This document shows positions 49,631 through 58,939 of a stretch of DNA of 64,000 bases, in pieces. Both the position numbers and the translations under genes were made by a program. The notes beneath the pieces are model-generated. The model saw only the letters and a program-made list of their open reading frames with translations, ran no database searches and was not told where the DNA came from. Source of the DNA: an uncultured Lachnospiraceae bacterium (lineage in GTDB: Bacteria; Bacillota; Clostridia; Lachnospirales; Lachnospiraceae); contig CAJUDE010000025.1 in the NCBI GenBank assembly GCA_910585295.1, forward strand, positions 1-64,000, in the 5' to 3' direction. How positions within the stretch are numbered: the stretch's first letter is position 1; each line of letters begins with the position of its first letter.

Positions 49631-50685
49631 TGCCCCGCTGCCGCCTCCCAAAATGTATGAAACTGCGCCTGATAGCCCTCTGTGTTATCCTCACAATACA
49701 AGTTTGCAACGCCATGCACATTCCAGTTCTCCAACGCCCCAATAATCCGCTGGCTCGCATGTTCCTCATACCCTACAAAAATCAACAGGACCTGCCCGCC
49801 ATCCATAGAAAACCGCAGCACATGGTTGTCCAGCATCACTTGCATACGTTCAAAAAATTCATCCCTCGCCTGCTGGGACTCTGTTTCAAAAACTGCGAAG
49901 TGCAAAGGACGCGCGCCTTTTTCGTCCAGCACCTCCAGAAATTCATCCAACACGCTATTTTGAAAGACATGTTTCCTGGCGCTAAACGCATTTTCCCGCT
50001 TTAACTGGCCATCCAGCCGCTCAATCTGCTGGTTTTGCCAAACCATCCGCCCTTCTTGCTTTGAAATCTCCATCCCCTGCCTGGAAATTTTCCGGGACAT
50101 CGCCATGCTAAGCACAATCAATAGGACCAGAACCAGGGAAAGGATAATAATAATCGAATTCTTGCATTCCAGTAAAATATTATCCTCTAAGATTGCCCTG
50201 TCATAAGTCAGCAGGCAGATTTTATACTCGCCGCCCTGCCATTCAAACACCATGCCGGACGCAACAAACCTGCCCCCCGCTAGCTCAATCACCTTATGCC
50301 CAACCTGTCCCACTCCCAGGCTGTCCATAAATTCAGAGGCGCTGCCGCCAGCATAATAGGCGCCGTCTGTAAAGCCTTGATATCGGTTTGTCTCCGCAAC
50401 GCTTTTTACAAATAACAGGGAGCCGTCTTTGCTCACAGTCCAATATTTGCTTGCCGTAGCGTCCAAGGAGCCGACAATTTCTGTAATATCCTCCTTCGTC
50501 CCCTGGCTGCCCAGGCGGTTTATCTGCCCTAACACAACTTCCACATAGCCATCCTGCTGCGTCCCATAAATTTCTAGGAACCTTGTCTCATAATTCCCCA
50601 GTTGGTAAATAATAAACGCATCCGCCGCCATGGCAAAAAAAACTACCAATGCCGTTACAATAAAAAAATTAAATTTCCGCTTCAT
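49627..50685 (-). CDS. Membrane sensor-like protein of the XrtG locus
   Basis: A 352-residue protein. Membrane segment 1 (about 7-28), an exposed region of about 140 residues, membrane segment 2 (about 175-198), then a cytoplasmic coiled coil (about 205-235) and a C-terminal domain of about 115 residues I cannot identify. The layout is like a sensor kinase, but no His box or ATP-binding motif is visible. ATG behind GAGGG. It is 12 bases after the glycosyltransferase gene, so part of the operon. Confidence 0.65.
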   Translation of the reverse strand: MKRKFNFFIVTALVVFFAMAADAFIIYQLGNYETRFLEIYGTQQDGYVEVVLGQINRLGSQGTKEDITEIVGSLDATASKYWTVSKDGSLLFVKSVAETNRYQGFTDGAYYAGGSASEFMDSLGVGQVGHKVIELAGGRFVASGMVFEWQGGEYKICLLTYDRAILEDNILLECKNSIIIILSLVLVLLIVLSMAMSRKISRQGMEISKQEGRMVWQNQQIERLDGQLKRENAFSARKHVFQNSVLDEFLEVLDEKGARPLHFAVFETESQQARDEFFERMQVMLDNHVLRFSMDGGQVLLIFVGYEEHASQRIIGALENWNVHGVANLYCEDNTEGYQAQFHTFWEAAAGQ

Positions 50686-50697
50686 TCCCTCTATTCC

Positions 50698-52062
50698 CTA
50701 TTCATAATTAACTGCTTTGCGTATTTTTTTCAACAAATCCAAAGGCTTTCGCAGCTCTTCCTTTAACGCCGCCATAAAATCTTCCCTTTCATCTGCCAAC
50801 GTGCGCGTCTTCCATGCGCTGTCTGTATTTATGCTGTTGACCACCCCTGCAAACCGGATAAAAAACACCATAAAATTAAAAAATGGAAGCAGCGGCACCA
50901 CATACCAGTGCTTTCGGTAGTAATTTCGCAATTCCCGAAATTCCCGCAAAAACCCCACGGTAGAAAAATAATACAGGTACCCGCTGATAATATACAACAG
51001 GAAAATCATGCCAGTAGAGGCCAAAATCACTTCCGCCGAGTAATTCATGCACATTAGGCAAATAAGCGCCAGATACCAAATAAGCCGTGGAAATGCAAAC
51101 GTATGGTCATACATCAATGTCCGAACCATAACATTTGTAAATATTTTGCGTGCTTTTAGGTTCTGGTCCAAAAATTGATGGGAAACCTCCAGGCTCCCCC
51201 TCTGCCACCTCTGCCTCTGGGTATAGAGCTTATTGACCCCCTCAATGGGATCCACGCAGAAGATGGCATTTTCACAAATTTCCACCCTAATTTTCTGTAT
51301 AAAACGCATTTGGAACGTAATATTGGTGTCCTCGCAAATCGTATCTGTATTGTAAAGTTTGGATTTCAGCACTGCCGATTTACGGAACGCGGAAAAAGCC
51401 CCTGAGAGGGTATAGATGGAATTTGTCTCCGACGCATAATTGCGCCCTGCCAAAAATGCCTGGGCATATTCCATAAACTCCATTTTCCGCAGCAGCTTTG
51501 CAAACACCCCATGGTACTCCTCAATCTGCCCTGGCATGGTAAGGATAGCCCCAGTCATGCAGTCCACTTTTGGGCATGCCTCAAACTTACGCACCATATT
51601 GCTGATGGCATGGGGTTCAAACTGCCCGTCGCTGTCCACATGGATAATATATTTCCCATCTGCATTGAACAACGCCAAGTTCAGCGCGCGGGATTTCCCC
51701 TGCCTGGCATTTAGCCACTGCATCAGCAAATCCGGGTATAGCTGCTGGCATTTAGCATACACCTGGAAAGAATTGTCTTTGCCTTGGTTATTCACCAAAA
51801 AAATGCGCATTTTTTCATTTGGGTAATCGCTGTGGTAGATAGACTGGATACATTCCTGCAAAGAACCTTCGGAATTATACACTGGGATAATGATAGTAAT
51901 TTCTGGCCAAAACAAGGGATCCCCATAAGACTTTGGCATCAGCCTTTTTTTTACCAAAATCGCCATGCTGCCCAGGGATGGGATAATTTCCATTACCAGC
52001 GGGATGACAATCCATGCCGCCCAAAATAACATCGAATTTAAAAAACGTTCAATCATCGCCAT
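50698..52062 (-). CDS. Exosortase G-associated glycosyltransferase
   Basis: A 454-residue membrane GT2. Membrane helix at the N-terminus, catalytic domain with PEITIIIPVYNSEGSLQECI, DXD HVDSDGQF, acceptor-site ED in TICEDTNITFQ and QRQRWQRGS, then three to four C-terminal membrane helices. This is the processive GT2 layout. TIGR03111 (exosortase G-associated) is my match from memory. It could make a polysaccharide that decorates or anchors XrtG targets. Overlaps xrtG by 14 bases. Start ATG 52062. Confidence 0.88.
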   Translation of the reverse strand: MAMIERFLNSMLFWAAWIVIPLVMEIIPSLGSMAILVKKRLMPKSYGDPLFWPEITIIIPVYNSEGSLQECIQSIYHSDYPNEKMRIFLVNNQGKDNSFQVYAKCQQLYPDLLMQWLNARQGKSRALNLALFNADGKYIIHVDSDGQFEPHAISNMVRKFEACPKVDCMTGAILTMPGQIEEYHGVFAKLLRKMEFMEYAQAFLAGRNYASETNSIYTLSGAFSAFRKSAVLKSKLYNTDTICEDTNITFQMRFIQKIRVEICENAIFCVDPIEGVNKLYTQRQRWQRGSLEVSHQFLDQNLKARKIFTNVMVRTLMYDHTFAFPRLIWYLALICLMCMNYSAEVILASTGMIFLLYIISGYLYYFSTVGFLREFRELRNYYRKHWYVVPLLPFFNFMVFFIRFAGVVNSINTDSAWKTRTLADEREDFMAALKEELRKPLDLLKKIRKAVNYE

Positions 52063-52645
52063 ACTTAAAGCTTCCTACCTTTTGCTTAATAATCTGTGGT
52101 TTGGTAAATACATAAAAATAAATCAGCACAGACAGCCCATAAAAGACAAACCGCCCAATAAACGTATGGGCAATATAATACATGTCGATGCCGCCAAAAT
52201 AAATAGCCAGGCAAATCACTGTAATCCGAAGGGCGTTCGCCGCCACCATGGCAACCATCCCCAGCACCCCTACATAAACCCTCTCATATACCGAATAGAC
52301 CTGGTAAAACATCAGCAAGGAAAGGTATGCGATAATTTCAATAATGCCAGAACACTCGAAATCAATTTTCAAAGAGATTGCGCCAGCAGACGACTCTACA
52401 AAAATCACCCCATATTTATAATGGGCGCTGTATATATGGGCAATTTTCCCTGGTATGCTTGCCAAAAGCGCCACAACACGGGCTAATGGCTGGGTCAAGG
52501 CTGGCTGGAGGAATGCCAGCATCAGGATAAACGCCCCGACGCTTCCCACCAAATACCGCCAGAAATTTAATTTGCTTTTCTTCAATACATGGAGGGCAAA
52601 CAGCCAAACCCCAAGCCCGGCAAGCCCCGCCAGATATTTTACCAT
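52049..52645 (-). CDS. xrtG: Exosortase family protein XrtG
   Basis: A 198-residue integral membrane protein with about six hydrophobic segments. The exosortase triad is visible: Cys98 in KIDFECSGIIEI, Arg140 in ANALRITVICL and His160 in IAHTFIGRFVFYG. Exosortases cleave C-terminal sorting signals of surface proteins; XrtG is the Gram-positive type. ATG at 52645 follows AAGGTGAAGG; a longer open frame is not used. It overlaps the PTPS-related membrane gene by 7 bases. Confidence 0.92.
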   Translation of the reverse strand: MVKYLAGLAGLGVWLFALHVLKKSKLNFWRYLVGSVGAFILMLAFLQPALTQPLARVVALLASIPGKIAHIYSAHYKYGVIFVESSAGAISLKIDFECSGIIEIIAYLSLLMFYQVYSVYERVYVGVLGMVAMVAANALRITVICLAIYFGGIDMYYIAHTFIGRFVFYGLSVLIYFYVFTKPQIIKQKVGSFKYGDD

Positions 52646-55098
52646 CCCTTCACCTTCCTTTCTCCCTGCCGCCTTAAATGCCTTGCATATGCCAGGGCAA
52701 CGCATAATGCCGCAATACTGACAGCCGCCCCCAGGCCAAGGTAAGGATGCCCCAGGGAAATTTCCGTAGTGCCAGCCATAACATAAGCCAAGTGGTTCTT
52801 TCCATATAATGCCTGGGCTGACTGAAAACTATCGTGGTAGGCAAGGCCAGTGTTCACATGGTCCTTGCCCGCCGTTACCACTATACGGCCTGACGTGCAT
52901 TGTAACTGAAGCGGCACGACCTCACGGTCTGGAAGCTCGTCCGGGCTTATATCCATTGCCCGGCCCAAAAGCTTCCCTACGCCTTGGTCCAAGGTAATGC
53001 TGTAATAATAAGTCAGGTTTAGGCCAACCAGCACAATATTGTCATTTTTTACCGTGCCAAAAAACGGAAGCTTCCAATCTAGGTCCTGCACCGTCCCCCA
53101 TACCTCATCTAACCCATCCAGGTAAACGGTACTCCATTCCCGATGCCCGTCGGGGAACAAGTCTGTTTCCAATACCCCATCTACAGTATCTAAATCAGGG
53201 TAGCCCTGGGAAAAAGTAACGCCGTTGCAGACAACCCCCAAAAAACTTTGGTTTTGGCTGCCCCTGTCATCGGGTATCCCGTCCGCCGCAATGACAATGC
53301 GCACGCCTGCCTCGCTTAAATCAGTGATTAACTGTTCCGCCGCTGGCTTGTCATCATAAGTAAACCCTGCCAGATAAACCAAATCATATCCCGCAAGCTC
53401 TTCAAAAGTAAAATCATTCAGGTTTGTGGTCCCAACCTCTTCCACAACAGGGAATTGGCGGGATAAGGCTGGCGCAGCCGTGCCGATGCCAATAGCACGG
53501 TAGTTAGAGACTGTCCCCCAATTTCCTTCCACGCCGCGCAAATAGTACAAGCGGTAATCTTCATTCGCAGCCATTAACCGATATCCCGTTTTTATGGCTG
53601 CCTGGTCCATTTTACGGGTAGGGTAGCTCGCTAAGTCATTTACAAGGCCTAACTGTATGATAACCGTATCATTCCCTAATTCCTTGCACCGGTCAAACAT
53701 ATACAGATAATTCCCTTCCTCCAAAGCCCTGTCCACCTGTTTGAAATTCGTTACTGTCCTGGCTGCTTCTTCCACGGCCCCGTAAGAAGTCGCCGCTGGC
53801 TTTCCATACCCGGATACCAGGTATGCGCTGGTGGAACCCAAGCTGCTTTCATCCAGCAATGCCAGCCGCTGCCCTGTCACTTCCTTTGCCCGTCCCACCA
53901 ATGTTTTCTCTGAATAATATGCCAACCTCCATTCTGGCCCCAACCCGGATTGGTTCCCCAAAATTAACTGCAGGGAGGGGACGGCATCCAATACCAGCAG
54001 CACAGCAAACAGCAGCACCCAGCCCTTTTTCAGCGTGTCCCAAATCAGGAAACTAAACAGGGCCATGCCTAAGGCAATTGAGATAAAACGCAGCATTTGC
54101 AGGTATTCCCCGCCCGGAACTACGGACAGGAACAAATAAAATGTCTCCGAACTAAAGGCAAGCGCCAGAATCCCCACCCAAAATCCAGGCATAGATTTTT
54201 TCTTACTGAGGAAAATACCAAAAACAGCCAGCAGCGCAGCCGCCAAGCCAAAATAGGAATCAACAGCCCCCCGCTGTATACGGGCTATAGGGTTTAGGGA
54301 CAACCACATACTTTGGAAAAAATCTGCCAGAATCTCAGATGGCTCCACAGGGGACACCCTGCCAGCCAGGGATGGGACTACCCAGAACCCAGCCAGGGAA
54401 AATCCCAATGCCAATGAAAAGACTGCCTGCAAATTCCTACGCCATGTACGGTATATCGCAATATCTATAAGCAAATACAGGCAGCACAGCCCGAATACCA
54501 TCCCCGCATAACCAGGTTGGCACAGGGAAATCAAGGCAAAGAAAACCGTTATCCATAGAAAGGCATGCCAATCACAGGTTTTCAAATAATGGTATACCCA
54601 ATAGAGCAGCATTGGCAAGATTGCAATGCAAACCGACCTTGCCAAATCGCCTTCATAGAATAATGTAAACAAATTATTCGGCGTAAAAAACCATAATATG
54701 CCCAAGAAAGCCCCTAAAAAAGGGCGTTCTGCCTGAACGCCCGCATAGAGCCAGCAAACAGCCCCCAAGAAAAACAGGGACATTATAAAAATAAGGTAGC
54801 CAGCCATTGGGCTTCCGCCGCCAAATAATTGGCAGGCAGCCAGCAAATAGGCAGGCACAGGGGCGAAACAGCGCATCAGCTCCATGCCGTTATACCAGTT
54901 TGGGTCAAACATAGGCCAAACATCCCCGTTGCATACCGCCTGATATAACGCGTCCCCACGGTACAGCCAGCCCATTGTGTCCTTGCCACTGGGATAGATA
55001 CCGCTGCCCTTTACTAAAATTGCAATCCCAAATGCCAGCATAGCATAAAGAATGGGCATGGATAACATCAGGTAACCTACTCTCTTACTGTTTTTCAA
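52639..55098 (-). CDS. PTPS-related polytopic membrane protein
   Basis: An 819-residue protein with about 12 N-terminal membrane segments (to residue 370), one near the C-terminus, and a large exposed domain between. MSMPILYAMLAFGIAI and YPSGKDTMGWLYRGDALY at the start match the 6-pyruvoyl-tetrahydropterin-synthase-related membrane family (PF10131), which looks like a GT-C glycosyltransferase. TTG start with GGAGGG 7 bases upstream. Between the substrate protein and xrtG. A glycan-transfer role is inferred. Confidence 0.82.
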   Translation of the reverse strand: MKNSKRVGYLMLSMPILYAMLAFGIAILVKGSGIYPSGKDTMGWLYRGDALYQAVCNGDVWPMFDPNWYNGMELMRCFAPVPAYLLAACQLFGGGSPMAGYLIFIMSLFFLGAVCWLYAGVQAERPFLGAFLGILWFFTPNNLFTLFYEGDLARSVCIAILPMLLYWVYHYLKTCDWHAFLWITVFFALISLCQPGYAGMVFGLCCLYLLIDIAIYRTWRRNLQAVFSLALGFSLAGFWVVPSLAGRVSPVEPSEILADFFQSMWLSLNPIARIQRGAVDSYFGLAAALLAVFGIFLSKKKSMPGFWVGILALAFSSETFYLFLSVVPGGEYLQMLRFISIALGMALFSFLIWDTLKKGWVLLFAVLLVLDAVPSLQLILGNQSGLGPEWRLAYYSEKTLVGRAKEVTGQRLALLDESSLGSTSAYLVSGYGKPAATSYGAVEEAARTVTNFKQVDRALEEGNYLYMFDRCKELGNDTVIIQLGLVNDLASYPTRKMDQAAIKTGYRLMAANEDYRLYYLRGVEGNWGTVSNYRAIGIGTAAPALSRQFPVVEEVGTTNLNDFTFEELAGYDLVYLAGFTYDDKPAAEQLITDLSEAGVRIVIAADGIPDDRGSQNQSFLGVVCNGVTFSQGYPDLDTVDGVLETDLFPDGHREWSTVYLDGLDEVWGTVQDLDWKLPFFGTVKNDNIVLVGLNLTYYYSITLDQGVGKLLGRAMDISPDELPDREVVPLQLQCTSGRIVVTAGKDHVNTGLAYHDSFQSAQALYGKNHLAYVMAGTTEISLGHPYLGLGAAVSIAALCVALAYARHLRRQGERKVKGW

Positions 55099-55138
55099 TG
55101 CCCATCCCTCCTAAATGATTCTGCTGCCAGAATTTATA

Positions 55139-57361
55139 TTACGCAGGCGCTGGCAATCTTTTTTCTTTTTTCCTTTTTTGGTTCCACAGCGCTGCCCCAA
55201 CCGAAGCTATGCATACCAAAACCCCGGCCACCGGCCCTGTGGAAGTACCTGCGGTAAAAATCCACTGCTGCCCAATGCGCCCAAACTGTGCAGAGATTTC
55301 CTTTAAATCTGTCTCATCCACGCCCAGCTTCTTCGCCACCATAGGCAGTTCCAGGTAAAACTCCATTTCATCTTTTCCATCTTTGCCAATGGTCATAATC
55401 ATTTTCCCATATAGCTGGTCCATCTCATTCAGGTTATTGATATTTGTGGATGTATGCCATGCATCGCTAGAAGCAATATAATATTCATATGTACCTTCTG
55501 CAAGCCCGCTAAGCTGAGGGTCCCAATTTATGTCCCCGCCTGCTTCCACGGCTACATACCTTGGGTAAAACGCCATGTTCTGGTCGTATGACCCGTTGCC
55601 CAAACTCTGTGCGCTTTGATTAAACGCTATGGTCACAGCCGACGTAAACTCACCGCCTGCTTCCTGCAAATGCTGGGGCATATCGGTCACTACATGCCCA
55701 TACAGTTTGCCGTCGCTGGAATACAAGGCCCCTTTGGCGTCCACCTGTGATTCCTGGGAACCTGCCGTTGCATACTCGATTGTGCTATGGCCATAATCCT
55801 CCCAATCTTCATATTGCCCATCATAAACAATGCCTTCAAATAAATGTTCCAGGTTATTTTCACTGTCTGGCTGTAAATTCACAATCCCTGTAAGGAAAGG
55901 CTCTCCCAGATAAAGCCCAAAGGACAGGCTCTCACGGTATTTCGGAAGCTGCCCTTTTGGGATTGCAATTTCCCATTGGTTCCCCACATAAGCGACCTGC
56001 GCGCCATCCACGCCGTTGACCGCCGGGGAAGTTGAGAGCTGAATATCCGTTTCATAGCCTAAGTCGGAGGTTATTGCAAATTTTCCATTGGAATGCGTCC
56101 CCGCCCCAGATGCATTGCTGCCTTTGCCATCTTTGATATAGATATAAAACCAATCGCCGTCATAAACGGCTGCGGCCTCAGATAAACAGCCTGTATGCGC
56201 GCTGTTTGGGCAAGAAACATCTGTCTTGGACACTGCCTTCCAGTCAGAGTAATCCCCATCAATGGCTATGCCATTGTATACTGGCGGCACTTCCACCACA
56301 ATGGAATTGCCATCCATCTGCTCTATATCAGCAGAAGCCACGGAACATCCCCCAAAGGTAAGGGTAAATTCCCCATTGTGGAGGAAGCTGGCTGGGATAG
56401 ATAACTCAACGGCGTACGCCCCTGGGTTATTTCCATGGGCATGGTTCTTCACTGCCGCCTCTGCGCCTGGGACGTCGCCCCAATATGCATTTTTCACAAC
56501 TGCCCCGCCGTTCCATGCGTTCACCGACACCCCGCTGTTTTCCCCGGCTGCGCCGTCAGGATACACAAACTCAAATTTATTGCCATTGCTGGCAAAACTA
56601 TAGTCCCACTCTGTGCTGGCAGTCCCTGTATAACTGAGATACAATGTATTGCCGTCTGGAGAAAAGGCAACCTTCCAGGAATCTACATTGGATACGTTGG
56701 ATGTGCGGGAAACAACATTTCCCCAATCAGGCAATTCTCCGTCAACCTCAATGTTTCCTCCTACTGTACGCCGGGTTACTGTGGCGTCCTTTCCTTCCAC
56801 AGCTTTTTCTTCAATTCTTTCTATGCTTTCCACGCTATCCTCAAACCCAGCATTTTCTATCTCTGCCTTCGCATCTTTTTTAACCTTCCCATCTTCACTG
56901 CCAGCCGGTTTTGTATCTGTGTTTTTCTCCGGTTCAGCAGAATTTTGGCTTCCGTCACTGTTTTCTTCATTCCCATTACCGTCCTGATCTCCGCCGCTGT
57001 TTCCTGCATCGGTTTCCAAGCCGTCCTGGGTTCCATCGCCAGTTGTACCGGTCTCCACGCTGCCCTGGCTTCCTGCATGGCCAGGCGCTTCCTCCCCGGT
57101 ACCGTTTTGGCTTGCTGTATTTATTTGTGCATCACCCTGGGCGCCTGTATCCTTTATCTCCTGAGGGCCTGAAGGTTCTGCCGCACTTTCTCCAGGATTC
57201 CCTTGCTGCTTGGGCATGGCATCTGTGCCTGCGTTATCCGCCGCCTCATTTTGCGTCGCCGGCCCGTTTATCTCTGCAGCGGCAGCCGGAATCCCTGAAA
57301 ACAAAAGCGATACCGCCATCACCCCTGACAAAGCCCCTCTAAAAATCCTCCTTGCTTTCAT
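55139..57361 (-). CDS. Probable XrtG substrate: surface protein with Firmicu-CTERM-like end
   Basis: A 740-residue surface protein. Signal peptide 1-29 (VMAVSLLFSGIPAAAAE), a low-complexity Gly/Asn/Asp/Glu region (about 35-165), then three similar modules starting near 206 (DGELPDW), 365 (DGDYSDW) and 515 (DGQYEDW), each about 140 residues with the pattern DG-x3-DW, reminiscent of CBM9/DOMON-like binding domains. C-terminus: AGTSTGPVAGVLVCIASVGA, then QKRKKEK: polar signal, hydrophobic segment, basic tail, like the Firmicu-CTERM (TIGR04145) sorting signal for XrtG. ATG behind AAAGGAG. 41 bases upstream of the membrane gene. Confidence 0.8.
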   Translation of the reverse strand: MKARRIFRGALSGVMAVSLLFSGIPAAAAEINGPATQNEAADNAGTDAMPKQQGNPGESAAEPSGPQEIKDTGAQGDAQINTASQNGTGEEAPGHAGSQGSVETGTTGDGTQDGLETDAGNSGGDQDGNGNEENSDGSQNSAEPEKNTDTKPAGSEDGKVKKDAKAEIENAGFEDSVESIERIEEKAVEGKDATVTRRTVGGNIEVDGELPDWGNVVSRTSNVSNVDSWKVAFSPDGNTLYLSYTGTASTEWDYSFASNGNKFEFVYPDGAAGENSGVSVNAWNGGAVVKNAYWGDVPGAEAAVKNHAHGNNPGAYAVELSIPASFLHNGEFTLTFGGCSVASADIEQMDGNSIVVEVPPVYNGIAIDGDYSDWKAVSKTDVSCPNSAHTGCLSEAAAVYDGDWFYIYIKDGKGSNASGAGTHSNGKFAITSDLGYETDIQLSTSPAVNGVDGAQVAYVGNQWEIAIPKGQLPKYRESLSFGLYLGEPFLTGIVNLQPDSENNLEHLFEGIVYDGQYEDWEDYGHSTIEYATAGSQESQVDAKGALYSSDGKLYGHVVTDMPQHLQEAGGEFTSAVTIAFNQSAQSLGNGSYDQNMAFYPRYVAVEAGGDINWDPQLSGLAEGTYEYYIASSDAWHTSTNINNLNEMDQLYGKMIMTIGKDGKDEMEFYLELPMVAKKLGVDETDLKEISAQFGRIGQQWIFTAGTSTGPVAGVLVCIASVGAALWNQKRKKEKRLPAPA

Positions 57362-57384
57362 AAAAGCTCTCCTTTGCTGTAATG

Positions 57385-57738
57385 TTAAAATGTCTCTTCG
57401 ATAATTGCATACACACGCAGAGGCGTTTCACTAATCTCAAAACGGGCAAATTTCCAATTTTGCTGTTCCAGCGCACGTTTTACTTTATGGTAAAAGACCT
57501 CGCCTAAATGCTCCATGCTGGTGTCCCCCTCAAATTCAGGCAGTTCGTTTAAATATTGGTATTGATATGGGCCAAACACCTGGTGAAGGATTGTATCCAT
57601 GCTGGCAAATTCCATAAATTCTTCCGATATCTGCCGCGCCACGATTTCAATCTCAATTAAATGCTGGTGCCTATGCCCTAGTTTTCCATCAAAACTATGG
57701 GATATACATAAACGATATTTCAAACGGTGATATTTCAT
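57385..57738 (-). CDS. PTPS-like T-fold protein of the XrtG locus (short form)
   Basis: A 117-residue protein. HSFDGKLGHRHQHLIEIEIV retains three zinc-ligand histidines of PTPS/QueD (H-x7-HxH), without the catalytic Cys. It opens the XrtG operon. A queuosine function is unlikely because no other que gene is nearby and the Cys is absent. It may pair with the related gene at 49151. Confidence 0.75.
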   Translation of the reverse strand: MKYHRLKYRLCISHSFDGKLGHRHQHLIEIEIVARQISEEFMEFASMDTILHQVFGPYQYQYLNELPEFEGDTSMEHLGEVFYHKVKRALEQQNWKFARFEISETPLRVYAIIEETF

Positions 57739-58038
57739 CGAACCTTACCTGCCCTGCTTCCAGACTTACTTTCTGTGATTTGCTGTGACATATTATAGCA
57801 TACCCCTTTCTTCCCTTTCAATGCCAATACTCCACAATTCCCGCATGTTTCCCCGCATTTAGGCAGGGAGTTTCTGTTAAAGGAGCCAAATTTTGGCATA
57901 CCTTTCTACATTAATACAAAGGTGGAAAATAATAGGCGGCTAAATCCTTGTTCTCCGCCAGCGGCGAGCCGCTACCTCGGCTTATTTCTTTTCCGCCGCA
58001 GTACCCGCGCTTCGCTGGGGCAGGCTCTGCGAAAATTA

Positions 58039-58110
58039 TTTTTTATCTTATAGGAAATTTATACACTTTAACACCTCACAGTAACACGGTATTTCCTATA
58101 AGATAAAAAA
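58039..58110. repeat. Long perfect inverted repeat
   Basis: 20-base arms (58039-58058 and 58091-58110) are exact inverted copies around a 32-base centre. The arms are A/T-rich, contain TTATAGGAAAT, and have no terminator-type GC stem. It may be a small repetitive element or a structured transcript end. The right arm's A run doubles as the T run of the rpsR terminator. Confidence 0.65.
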
Positions 58111-58140
58111 ATAGCCAGCCATCACAAGATGGCCGACTAT
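58104..58140 (-). terminator. Terminator of the rpsF-ssb-rpsR operon
   Basis: A 13-base-pair stem with two G-U pairs (58111-58123 with 58128-58140, loop ACAA), then seven T on the minus strand. Lies 58 bases after the rpsR stop. Confidence 0.85.
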
Positions 58141-58197
58141 CCTGTAAACCTTACTTCCTTGTTGTGTAAATCCACAACCTGTCCATTAAAAAAACGC

Positions 58198-58461
58198 TTA
58201 ATCTGTCACATAAGGCATCAGGGAGATATGCCTTGCCCTCTTAATTGCAACCGTAAGGGCCCGCTGATGCTTTGCACAGTTCCCAGTAATCCTTCTTGGA
58301 AGGATCTTGCCTCTTTCAGAAATGTATCTTTTTAACTTATTAGTGTCTTTATAATCAATCACATTGTCTTTGCCGCAGAACACGCAAACTTTTTTCCTTC
58401 TGCGTACCCCGCCCCTTCTCTTCATGGGGGAATCGCCTCTATCTGCCTTATTATAAGCCAT
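58198..58461 (-). CDS. rpsR: 30S ribosomal protein S18
   Basis: An 87-residue S18. KVCVFCGKDNVIDYKDTNKL and RRITGNCAKHQRALTVAIKRAR match the family; Cys-x2-Cys plus Cys-x-x-His is of the zinc-binding type. ATG at 58461, the second of two close ATGs, has AGGAGG at 8 bases. It binds S6 on the 30S platform. Third gene of the rpsF-ssb-rpsR operon. Confidence 0.97.
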   Translation of the reverse strand: MAYNKADRGDSPMKRRGGVRRRKKVCVFCGKDNVIDYKDTNKLKRYISERGKILPRRITGNCAKHQRALTVAIKRARHISLMPYVTD

Positions 58462-58478
58462 TTTCATTACCTCCTGTT

Positions 58479-58922
58479 CTAATTAAAGGGCAGCTCTTCA
58501 TCAATTCCATCCGGAATGTTCATAAACCCATCCCCTGCCGCCGCGCTTGGCATCGGCCTTTCTGCAGCATGGAAACTTCCGGCCTGGCTGTCACTTGCAG
58601 CCTTGCTCTCTGCAAATTCCTGTTCCTCCACAACAACATCTGTTGTGTATACTTTCTGCCCGTCCTGATTGGTGTAACTTCCAGTTTGGATCCTTCCAGT
58701 AATGGCAATCTTAATTCCTTTACGGAAATATTTCTCTGCAAATTCAGCGCTCCTGCCAAATGCAACGCAGCCAATAAAGTCTGCGGTCTGCTGGTCATTG
58801 TCGCGCTTAAACCTTCTGTCTACCGCTAATGTATACCTTGCCACTGCGGTCGCTGATTCACCCTGTGAATAACGTACCTCAGGATCCCTGGTCAATCTGC
58901 CCATCAGTATAACTTTATTCAT
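58479..58922 (-). CDS. ssb: Single-stranded DNA-binding protein
   Basis: A 147-residue SSB. OB fold (about 1-108: MNKVILMGRLTRDPEVRYSQ, DFIGCVAFGRSAEFAEKYFRKG, ITGRIQTGSY), flexible linker, and acidic tail ending IDEELPFN that recruits partner proteins. ATG with AGGAG. Standard place between rpsF and rpsR. Confidence 0.97.
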   Translation of the reverse strand: MNKVILMGRLTRDPEVRYSQGESATAVARYTLAVDRRFKRDNDQQTADFIGCVAFGRSAEFAEKYFRKGIKIAITGRIQTGSYTNQDGQKVYTTDVVVEEQEFAESKAASDSQAGSFHAAERPMPSAAAGDGFMNIPDGIDEELPFN

Positions 58923-58939
58923 CTAATCTCCTCTTTCTA

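Larger units (their letters stand above)
57739..58197. other. Intergenic region between rpsR and the XrtG operon
   Basis: A 459-base region. It holds a GC-rich patch at 57955-58030, the long palindrome at 58039 and the rpsR terminator at 58111. The XrtG operon promoter should lie in 57739-57900, but I could not define it. No ORF or RNA gene is recognised. Confidence 0.5.

Noticed and set aside
57385..57738. QueD of queuosine synthesis
   Set aside because: The catalytic Cys is missing and no other que genes are near; the exosortase G context fits better.
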